A stretch of DNA of 7,034 nucleotides from NCBI GenBank assembly GCA_016795255.1, contig JAEUIB010000210.1, positions 1 to 7,034 of the forward strand, written 5' to 3'. This document shows, piece by piece, positions 1 to 4,799 of the stretch. The notes under the pieces were generated by a model, which worked only from the letters and a program-made list of their open reading frames with translations, was not told where the DNA came from and did no database searches. The position numbers and the translations under genes were made by a program. Position 1 is the first letter of the stretch. Each line of letters opens with the position of its first letter. This DNA comes from Planctomycetota bacterium (GTDB taxonomy: Bacteria > Planctomycetota > B15-G4 > JADJEK01).

Positions 1-17
1 CGGAGGGGGACATGCGC

Positions 18-27
18 TGGCTAGAAT
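18..27 (+). promoter_or_regulatory. Putative extended -10 element of the bifunctional nuclease gene
   Basis: The sequence TGGCTAGAAT has a TG dinucleotide two bases before a TAGAAT hexamer (22-27). The same layout occurs ahead of the PEGA lipoprotein gene and ahead of mcsA. A start site about 7 nt after the hexamer would give a leader of roughly 35 nt to the GTG at 69. The matching -35 position falls on or beyond the window edge, so it cannot be judged. The assignment is an inference from motif recurrence. Confidence 0.35.
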
Positions 28-54
28 ACCGGCCGCATCGTGAGGACTCGGACC

Positions 55-66
55 GGAGAGGAGAGG
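55..66 (+). promoter_or_regulatory. Ribosome binding site deciding the GTG start at 69
   Basis: A purine run containing AGGAG at 59-63 lies 5 nt before the GTG at 69-71, an ideal spacing. It favours this start over the ATG at 12. That ATG also has a GGAGG (2-6) in front of it but would add 19 residues not expected for the family. Confidence 0.5.
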
Positions 67-68
67 CC

Positions 69-473
69 GTGGCGCTCGTCGAGATGGAGCTGGCCCGCAT
101 CCTCATCAGCGAGACCAGCGAGAGCCAGGTCATCTACCTCAAGGAAAAGGGGGGCCAGCGCGGCTTCCCGATCCTCATCGGCATCTACGAGGCGTTCGAG
201 ATCAACCGCAAGATCACCGGCGAAGCGATGCCGCGGCCGATGACGCACGACCTGCTGCGCAACACGATCCGAGCGCTCGGAGCTGGGCTCGAACGCATCG
301 TGATCGACGCCTTGCGCGAGGCGACGTTCTTCGCGAAGCTCCAACTGAAGCGCGGTTCCGAGACGGTCATGGTCGATTGCCGGCCGAGCGACGCGATCGC
401 GTTGGCGGCGGCCGAGCAAGCACCGATCTTCGTCGACGACTCGGTCATCGACGAAGCGACCAAGATGGAATGA
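69..473 (+). CDS. Bifunctional nuclease (BFN, DUF151) family protein
   Basis: A 134-residue protein of the BFN/DUF151 family, a small single-domain fold that includes plant proteins with DNase and RNase activity and Thermotoga TM0160. Its role in bacteria is poorly defined. Visible family blocks are MELARI (6-11), FPILIG (33-38), PRPMTHDL (55-62), the DCRPSDAIALA block (103-113) and APIFV (118-122). The length is normal for members without a C-terminal UVR extension. The GTG at 69 is chosen because of the AGGAG at 59-63 and because homology begins almost at once. An in-frame ATG at 12 would add 19 unconserved residues, and a -10-like TAGAAT lies between the two starts. The ATG at 84 is a third option. 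The gene ends 22 nt before tRNA-Ser(UGA), so the two could share a transcript. The family is clear; enzymatic activity is not shown by the sequence. Confidence 0.9.
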   Translation: MALVEMELARILISETSESQVIYLKEKGGQRGFPILIGIYEAFEINRKITGEAMPRPMTHDLLRNTIRALGAGLERIVIDALREATFFAKLQLKRGSETVMVDCRPSDAIALAAAEQAPIFVDDSVIDEATKME

Positions 474-495
474 CGCGCAGCGGACGATCCGACGC

Positions 496-583
496 GGAGG
501 GATGGCAGAGCGGTCGATTGCAACGGTTTTGAAAACCGTCGTGGCGCAAGCCACCGGGGGTTCAAATCCCTCTCCCTCCGCCA
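496..583 (+). tRNA. tRNA-Ser (anticodon UGA)
   Basis: A class II tRNA with a complete cloverleaf. The acceptor stem is GGAGGGA (496-502) with TCCCTCC (573-579). The discriminator is G580 and an encoded CCA follows at 581-583. The anticodon stem is ACGGT (523-527) with ACCGT (535-539), and the loop TTTGAAA places anticodon TGA at 530-532, which reads UCN serine codons. The long variable arm is a clean 5-bp hairpin (541-545 with 550-554) capped by GCAA. The T arm is 556-560 with 568-572 around TTCAAAT. The gene starts 22 nt after the nuclease gene and no separate promoter is visible. Confidence 0.97.
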
Positions 584-585
584 CG

Positions 586-698
586 CCCAGCGCAGCTATC
601 GGCCCCGATCGCCGCGTTGCATTCCGCTCGCCGTGTCGCATTGCAGACACTGTCTTCGCGGAATGCGCCTTGCGCTCGGGGCCGCTAGCTGAGCTGGG
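586..698 (+). repeat. Palindromic repeat element, copy 1 (long hairpin)
   Basis: This 113-nt unit folds on itself almost end to end. CCCAGC (586-591) pairs with GCTGGG (693-698), 593-598 with 686-691, 600-608 with 676-684, 610-612 with 672-674, and 619-627 with 658-666. That is about 34 Watson-Crick pairs with a few mismatches and one bulge. A terminal hairpin GTGTC (633-637) with GACAC (646-650) sits at the tip. The unit begins 2 nt after the encoded CCA of tRNA-Ser(UGA). No credible protein is encoded in either strand. It resembles a REP- or MITE-like element or a structured RNA; which of these cannot be decided here. Confidence 0.85.
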
Positions 699-811
699 CC
701 CAGCGCAGCTATCGGCCCCGATCGCCGCGTTGCATCTCGCTCGCCGTGTCGCATTGCAGACACTGTCTTCGCGAGATGCGCCTTGCGCTCGGGGCCGCTA
801 GCTGTGCAGGG
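699..811 (+). repeat. Palindromic repeat element, copy 2 (direct tandem copy)
   Basis: The second copy directly abuts the first and is offset by exactly 113 nt. It differs at six positions. Four of these form two changed base pairs in the inner stem: T623-A662 becomes C736-G775, and C624-G661 becomes T737-A774, so both pairs are maintained. The other two lie at the base. A692 becomes T805, turning a G-A mismatch into a possible G-U pair. T695 becomes A808, which breaks one pair. The junction reads GCTGGG-CCCAGC and is itself a palindrome. Confidence 0.85.
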
Positions 812-961
812 CTCTGCGAGGCGAATGGGTCGGGGACTTCCTTTGTGGGGCACGCTCGATGACTCGCGTGGGGACGGGCACGCGGATTGACAGAACGCGG
901 TTCGAGCCGTCAACTGTCGCCCCTCCGCGGACCTGTCCGCCGAGACGAACCGCGACCAACC
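812..961 (+). other. Spacer between the repeats and tRNA-Ser(GCU)
   Basis: This completes the 378-nt gene-free stretch between the two serine tRNAs. No coding region is supported. It contains a short hairpin, GCGGA (927-931) with TCCGC (936-940), just before the tRNA. A TTGACA at 887-892 matches the -35 consensus exactly, but the hexamer 17 nt later, TCAACT (910-915), matches the -10 consensus at only three positions. It could serve as the tRNA promoter, weakly supported. Confidence 0.5.
887..915 (+). promoter_or_regulatory. Candidate promoter for tRNA-Ser(GCU)
   Basis: TTGACA (887-892) is a perfect sigma-70 -35 hexamer in otherwise GC-rich DNA. The -10 candidate TCAACT (910-915) at 17-bp spacing is poor. 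If real, the leader to the tRNA would be about 40 nt. TTGAC also forms an inverted pair with GTCAA (909-913), so the match could reflect a hairpin instead. Confidence 0.25.
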
Positions 962-1054
962 GGAGAGGTGGCAGAGCGGTCGAATGCGACGCCTTGCTAA
1001 GGCGTTGAGCGGATTACATCTGCTCCGGGGGTTCAAATCCCCCCCTCTCCGCCA
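962..1054 (+). tRNA. tRNA-Ser (anticodon GCU)
   Basis: A class II tRNA that reads AGC and AGU serine codons. The acceptor stem is GGAGAGG (962-968) with CCTCTCC (1044-1050). The discriminator is G1051 and CCA is encoded at 1052-1054. The anticodon stem is ACGCC (989-993) with GGCGT (1001-1005), and the loop TTGCTAA places GCT at 996-998. The variable arm is long: 1007-1014 pairs with 1018-1025 as 8 bp including one G-U, closed by a TAC triloop. The T stem GGGGG (1027-1031) pairs with CCCCC (1039-1043). Its orientation is the same as the UGA isoacceptor upstream. Confidence 0.97.
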
Positions 1055-1068
1055 ATCCAAGCTCGGCC

Positions 1069-1099
1069 CGCCGCCGCTCGACACGATCGAGCGGCGGCG
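1069..1099 (+). terminator. GC-rich hairpin after tRNA-Ser(GCU), possible terminator
   Basis: A perfect 13-bp stem (1069-1081 with 1087-1099) encloses a 5-nt loop CACGA and starts 15 nt after the tRNA CCA end. No T-run follows, so it is not a classical intrinsic terminator. It could be a U-less terminator or an RNA 3'-end processing signal. The hairpin is visible in the sequence; the termination role is inferred from position. Confidence 0.45.
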
Positions 1100-1170
1100 C
1101 GCGTTCGACCGGCCGACGCACGCGATTCCACGCGCATCCGCGGGTCGCCGACTTGTCGTAGAAGATCCGC

Positions 1171-2229
1171 GTGAAGACCTCCTGGTCAGCGGTGTTGTCG
1201 ACGGTGTCGATGCTCGGCGTGCTGCGCGCGGCGCTCTGCGAGGACGCGGCGAGCGAGCCCGCTCTGGCGTCGATCGCGGACGTCGGTGTCGACGCGCGGT
1301 GGCTGTTGCCCGAATCCGTGCTCTCGCGCGACGACTGCGAGCTGAAGCTCGCCGCGGACGTGCTCGCGAAGCGGTTCGACGCGCTCGACGTCGACGCGAG
1401 GTTCGGCGCGGCGAAGCGATACGGCGACGTCATCCGGATCGCCCGCGACGCGATCGCCGGGGGCACGAGCGTCGACGACGTGATGCTCGAGATCGAGCAA
1501 CAGCGGCCCGAACTCGCGTCGGCGTTCGCAGGGTGGATCGAACCGCTGCTGCGCGCCGATGGCCTCGCGAGCGAGGACTGGAATCCTGACGAAGAGCGCG
1601 ACGACGACGGGATGCGGATCGGCGCGCGGCTTCCGTTGTCCGAAGCCGATGGCGCGCCGTGGTCGAGCCTCGACGGCGCGCGCGTGCTGACGCAGGGATC
1701 GACGCTGGTGTTCGCGGACCTCGCGACGATCAAAGCCGTCGAGCGCGACTACGCGGCGTATCGCGAGCGGGCCGGCGCGGCCTACGAGTCGATCGCGATG
1801 AAGCCGGACTCGTGGCGGACCGGCGACGCACGCGACGTCGGCACGTTCACGCTGCACCACATGGAGTTCCGCGCGGACCTGCCGTTCCCGTTCACGACGT
1901 ACTTCTGCGACCTCACGGTGCTGGATCGCGTCGACGCGGCGGGCCGGCTGCGCGCGGACGTGTACTCGACGAGCGCGGACTTCCATTGGCTGGCCGGAGC
2001 CGATGTCTACCTGCCGGTCGACGACAGCGAAGGTCGCCAGGTCGCGTGGCTGCTCGTGCGCGTGTTCGGGTTCGACCTCGACGACGTGCCCGACGGCGAT
2101 GGCGACCGCGAGGCCGCGATCCGCGCCGGCATCGGCAATCTGAAGCGCCTCGCCGAGCGCCGCCCGCGCGACGCGGAGGCCGAAGCGACGACGCCCGAGG
2201 CGCTGCTCGCGCAGGACGCGCAACGCTGA
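1171..2229 (+). CDS. Hypothetical protein, possibly exported
   Basis: I do not recognise this 352-residue protein. It starts at GTG 1171; a TAG at 1159-1161 closes the frame upstream, and the next realistic start is ATG 1210. The first ~23 residues have a lysine followed by a mildly hydrophobic run ending ALC, which hints at a signal peptide, but an internal arginine and the lack of a proper lipobox leave this open. The middle (about 30-190) is acidic and Asp/Ala-rich with predicted helices. The best-ordered part is about residues 223-300, rich in aromatic and beta-type residues (motifs TLHHMEFR, TTYFCDL, ADFHWLAG, WLLVRVFGFD). The tail is charged and helical. Third-position GC is high throughout, supporting coding on this strand. 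No Shine-Dalgarno is visible. The TAGAAG at 1159-1164 could be a -10 placing transcription at or near the GTG. Confidence 0.7.
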   Translation: MKTSWSAVLSTVSMLGVLRAALCEDAASEPALASIADVGVDARWLLPESVLSRDDCELKLAADVLAKRFDALDVDARFGAAKRYGDVIRIARDAIAGGTSVDDVMLEIEQQRPELASAFAGWIEPLLRADGLASEDWNPDEERDDDGMRIGARLPLSEADGAPWSSLDGARVLTQGSTLVFADLATIKAVERDYAAYRERAGAAYESIAMKPDSWRTGDARDVGTFTLHHMEFRADLPFPFTTYFCDLTVLDRVDAAGRLRADVYSTSADFHWLAGADVYLPVDDSEGRQVAWLLVRVFGFDLDDVPDGDGDREAAIRAGIGNLKRLAERRPRDAEAEATTPEALLAQDAQR

Positions 2230-2266
2230 CTCGACGGCGAGCGACGTGCTTCAACGCCGTGGGCCG

Positions 2267-2276
2267 TGCCTATACT
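2267..2276 (+). promoter_or_regulatory. Putative extended -10 element of the PEGA lipoprotein-murD transcript
   Basis: TGCCTATACT has a TG two bases ahead of TATACT (2271-2276), five of six matches to the consensus. The -35 region is weak. A start 7 nt downstream would fall near 2283, only about two bases before the ATG at 2285, implying a nearly leaderless mRNA. Its neighbourhood (2266-2280) resembles 4154-4168 ahead of mcsA at 11 of 15 positions. Confidence 0.5.
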
Positions 2277-2284
2277 CCCGCGGC

Positions 2285-2692
2285 ATGAAGCGCACGACGG
2301 CACTGCTGACGTTGATCCTGGCCACGCTGGCGCTGCCGGCCTGCGTCGAACGCACACTGACGATCGTCACCGTGCCCGACGCGGCCGACGTGTACCTCGA
2401 CGGTCGGTTCGCCGGCAAATCGCCGGTGACGCTGCCGTTCTCGTACTACGGCACGCGCGAGATCGTCGTGCGCAAGCCCGGCTACCGCGTCGAACGCCAC
2501 CTCGAGACGATGACGGCGCCGCACTTCCAACAGCCGCCGTGGGACCTCTACTACGAAACGCTGACCAGCAACCTGTACGTCGACGCGTGGACGTTCCCGT
2601 ACGTGCTGACGCCGCAATCGGAAGCCGACGTCAGCGAAGAGGCCGTCCGCCAGAAGATGCTCGAAGCGAAGGAACTGCGCGAGCGTTCGTGA
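2285..2692 (+). CDS. PEGA-domain lipoprotein
   Basis: A 135-residue predicted lipoprotein. The signal peptide has a KR n-region, a hydrophobic core (5-16) and the lipobox LPAC (17-20), so C20 would be the lipidated first residue of the mature protein. Residues 22-71 form a PEGA domain: TIVTVPDAADVYLDG, then GKSPVTLPF, then a YGTREIVVRKPGY strand. Such surface beta domains are often found outside the cytoplasm and are of unsettled function. The remainder contains PHFQQPPWDLYYE and ends in a charged helix. The ATG at 2285 is chosen over ATG 2246 because it begins exactly at the signal peptide. No Shine-Dalgarno is present, consistent with the -10-like TATACT only 8 nt upstream. murD begins 16 nt after the stop, so the two are probably co-transcribed. 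A cell-envelope role fits that pairing but is an inference. Confidence 0.9.
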   Translation: MKRTTALLTLILATLALPACVERTLTIVTVPDAADVYLDGRFAGKSPVTLPFSYYGTREIVVRKPGYRVERHLETMTAPHFQQPPWDLYYETLTSNLYVDAWTFPYVLTPQSEADVSEEAVRQKMLEAKELRERS

Positions 2693-2708
2693 CGCGCCGG
2701 CCAGAGCG

Positions 2709-4106
2709 ATGACCGCGTCGTTCCCGTACACGTTCCCGACCGACGCGCAGTTGCGCGGCAAGCGCGTCACCGTCATGGGGCTGGGGTTGTTCGGCGGCGG
2801 CGCATCGGTCGTCCGCTTCCTCGCGTCGCGCGGCTGCGACATCGTCGTCACCGACCTGCGCGACGAACGCGCGCTGGCGCCGACGCTCGCGGAACTCGAC
2901 GGCGTCGCGTTCACGCGCGTGTTCGGCGAACACCGACGCAGCGACTTCACGTCGACCGACTTCGTCGTCGTGAATCCCGCCGTGTCCGAGGACTCGCCGT
3001 TCGTCCGCGCGGCGATCGACGCGCGCGTGCCGCTGCTGTCCGAGATCGGTCTGTTCATGTCCCGCTGTCGCGCGCGTCTCGCGTTCGTGACCGGCTCGAA
3101 GGGCAAGTCGACGACGACCTCGTTGCTGCACGCGATGGCGCGCGCGGCGGGCATCGATGCGATCCTCGGCGGCAACATCGGTCAGCCGCTGCTGCACCGC
3201 GTCGACGCGATCACGCGATCGCAGCTCGTGACCTTCGAGATCTCGTCGTTCCAGCTCGACCAATTGCGCGGACTCGAACGCAGCGTCGACGTCGCGGTCG
3301 TGACGAACCTCTACGAAGTCCACATCGAGCGACACGGCACCCTCGACGCGTACGTGGCGGCGAAGAAGACGGTGCTCGACGGCGCGAAGGTCGCCGTGCT
3401 GCGCCACGACGACGCGCGGGTCCGAGCGTTCGCCGACGGCTTTCGTGGCACGGTGCGTTGGTTCGCGAAGGGCGAGCGGCCGCCGCACGGGCTCTGGCTC
3501 GACGGCGACGTGCTGCGGGACGCGGAGGGGGCGTCGGTCGCCGCGCGATCCGAGTTCCGCCTCCCGGGTCGCCACAATCTGCTGAACGTCTCGGCGGCGA
3601 CGCTGGCCGCGGCGTCTCTCGGCATCGAGCCGTCGGTCGCGTTGGCGGCCGCGCGGGCGTTCCCGGGGGTCGAGCACCGGCTCGAGCTGGTCGGCGAGTT
3701 CGACGGCGTGCGGTACTACAACGACTCGATCGCGACGACCAACGAGGCCGCGATGGCCGCGCTGGATGCGATCGACGGCGGCATCGTGCTGCTCGCCGGC
3801 GGCAAGGAGGCGACCCGCGACCTCGCGCCACTCGCCGCTTCGATCGCGAAACGCGTCAAGGCGTTGATCACGTTCGGCGAAGCCGGGCCGCGGCTGGCCC
3901 GCAGCGTTCGGGCCGCCGATCCACGGGCGACGGTCGTCGAAGTCTCGGACCTCGCCCGTGCGATGGAACACGCACGGACGTGCGCCACGCACGGCGACGC
4001 GATCCTGCTGTCGCCGGCCTTCCCGTCGTACGACCAATTCACGAACTTCCGAGAGCGCGGGGAGCGGTTCAAAGCCCTGGCCTCGCGATCAAGGGGTTCG
4101 GGCTGA
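2709..4106 (+). CDS. murD: UDP-N-acetylmuramoyl-L-alanine--D-glutamate ligase (MurD family, divergent)
   Basis: A cytoplasmic peptidoglycan-precursor ligase that adds glutamate to UDP-MurNAc-L-Ala using ATP. The 465 residues cover the whole family. The N-terminal Rossmann-like domain has GLGLFGGG (24-31). The central ATPase has the P-loop GSKGKST (129-135), EISSFQL (177-183), a candidate carbamylated lysine in AAKK (217-220), and GRHNLLN (287-293). The C-terminal domain has EHRLE (322-326), NDSIATT (338-344), AGGKEATRD (363-371) and the SPAFPSYDQF block (435-444). Several motifs depart from the canonical forms (GTNGKST, NDSKATN, AGG-DKG, SPACASFDQF), yet the catalytic framework is intact. It follows the lipoprotein by 16 nt, has no good Shine-Dalgarno and is not in a dcw cluster here. 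It could be the only MurD or a variant such as MurD2, which adds L-Glu ahead of epimerisation by MurL. Family assignment is firm; substrate stereochemistry is open. Confidence 0.93.
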   Translation: MTASFPYTFPTDAQLRGKRVTVMGLGLFGGGASVVRFLASRGCDIVVTDLRDERALAPTLAELDGVAFTRVFGEHRRSDFTSTDFVVVNPAVSEDSPFVRAAIDARVPLLSEIGLFMSRCRARLAFVTGSKGKSTTTSLLHAMARAAGIDAILGGNIGQPLLHRVDAITRSQLVTFEISSFQLDQLRGLERSVDVAVVTNLYEVHIERHGTLDAYVAAKKTVLDGAKVAVLRHDDARVRAFADGFRGTVRWFAKGERPPHGLWLDGDVLRDAEGASVAARSEFRLPGRHNLLNVSAATLAAASLGIEPSVALAAARAFPGVEHRLELVGEFDGVRYYNDSIATTNEAAMAALDAIDGGIVLLAGGKEATRDLAPLAASIAKRVKALITFGEAGPRLARSVRAADPRATVVEVSDLARAMEHARTCATHGDAILLSPAFPSYDQFTNFRERGERFKALASRSRGSG

Positions 4107-4154
4107 TGCAGCCGCAGGTCGCGTGATCGGCGCTCTGCCGGTCCACACCCCGCG

Positions 4155-4164
4155 TGGCTACACT
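4155..4164 (+). promoter_or_regulatory. Putative extended -10 element of mcsA-mcsB
   Basis: TGGCTACACT has a TG two bases ahead of TACACT (4159-4164) in the 150-nt gap after murD. It closely matches the motif ahead of the lipoprotein gene. The predicted transcription start is near 4171, giving an untranslated leader of about 85 nt. That leader contains a small hairpin, CGGGA (4181-4185) with TCCCG (4196-4200). No CtsR-type direct repeat operator is visible around it. Confidence 0.45.
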
Positions 4165-4256
4165 CCTCAAGTCGCTCGGACGGGAAGCTCGAAACTCCCG
4201 CAGACGCCGACGCGAAGCCCACCCGGAACGACATCGCAGGACCCTGCCGCGCATCC

Positions 4257-4799
4257 ATGAACAAGTGCCAGAAATGCCAGAAAGCGCGAGCGACCGTCCT
4301 GGTGACGGACATCGATCTGGCCAGCCACAAGCCGCAGCAGTTGCACCTCTGTGAGGACTGCGCGCGCGAGACCGGCATGGCGGCCGCGCTGAGCCCGTCC
4401 GCGGCCGACATGCTGAAGGCGTCGATCCTGTCGGTGACCGAGAAAGAGAGCAAGGCACGCTCGGCGCAGCGGATCATGTGCGAGCACTGCGGGCTCACGT
4501 ACCAGGAGTTCCGCGTGAAGGGCCGGTTCGGCTGCACCGCGTGTTACGACACGTTCGCCGAACTCGTCGATCCGCTGCTCGAGAAGGTCCACGGCGCCCG
4601 CGAACACAAAGGGGATCCGCCGCGCAAGCCGACGCATCGACGCAAGACGACGAACGTCGCGGAGTTCGAGAAAGAGCTCGTCGAACTGCGGCGCAAGCTG
4701 ACGCGCGCGGTCAAGGCCGAGGACTACGAAGACGCGGCGCGGCTGCGCGATCGCATCACCGAAGTCGAACGGCGCATCGGCGAGGCGACCGATGGTTGA
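4257..4799 (+). CDS. mcsA: McsA-like activator of protein-arginine kinase (zinc fingers plus UVR motif)
   Basis: A 180-residue partner of the arginine kinase McsB. In Bacillus, McsA binds zinc, binds McsB and stimulates its activity. Here two Cys4 modules are complete: C4/C7 with C32/C35, and C75/C78 with C93/C96. A helical linker (about 45-70) joins them. A basic stretch (about 115-130, PPRKPTHRRK) leads to a C-terminal UvrB/UvrC-type motif (about 133-176, containing AVKAEDYEDAARLRDRI) that should form a helical hairpin. Length and domain order match the family. The start is fixed by the N-terminal MNKC. There is no good Shine-Dalgarno; AGGA (4238-4241) is 15 nt away. The last 8 nt overlap mcsB, so the pair is likely translationally coupled. 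Upstream there is no ctsR, unlike the Firmicutes operon. The gene lies behind its own putative promoter at 4155-4164. Confidence 0.93.
   Translation: MNKCQKCQKARATVLVTDIDLASHKPQQLHLCEDCARETGMAAALSPSAADMLKASILSVTEKESKARSAQRIMCEHCGLTYQEFRVKGRFGCTACYDTFAELVDPLLEKVHGAREHKGDPPRKPTHRRKTTNVAEFEKELVELRRKLTRAVKAEDYEDAARLRDRITEVERRIGEATDG

Noticed and set aside
12..68. Upstream ATG start at 12 for the nuclease gene, preceded by GGAGG
   Set aside because: It would add 19 residues with no family similarity, and a -10-like hexamer (22-27) lies inside this stretch. The GTG at 69 has its own AGGAG at 5-nt spacing.
502..801. Open frame spanning tRNA-Ser(UGA) and both repeats, with internal protein repeats
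   Set aside because: It begins inside the tRNA and its repetition only reflects the 113-nt DNA duplication. The opposite-strand frames over the same repeats are equally spurious.
586..811. CRISPR array
   Set aside because: There are only two long copies, abutting, with no unique spacers and no cas genes nearby.
1014..1733. Long minus-strand open frame, including a protein-like stretch near 1140-1215
   Set aside because: It is the serine- and arginine-rich antisense image of the plus-strand gene. Third positions coincide on both strands, so GC bias does not favour it. It also runs into the tRNA.
2631..4037. Long minus-strand open frame opposite murD
   Set aside because: Its product is a low-complexity, arginine-rich antisense shadow, while the plus strand encodes a complete MurD with all motif blocks.
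4101..4113. Small hairpin GGCTG-ATG-CAGCC across the murD stop
   Set aside because: It is only 5 bp with no T-run, too weak to call a terminator in GC-rich DNA.
4165..4256. Riboswitch or CtsR operator in the mcsA leader
   Set aside because: The leader holds just a 5-bp hairpin; no known riboswitch core and no CtsR-type tandem heptad are visible.
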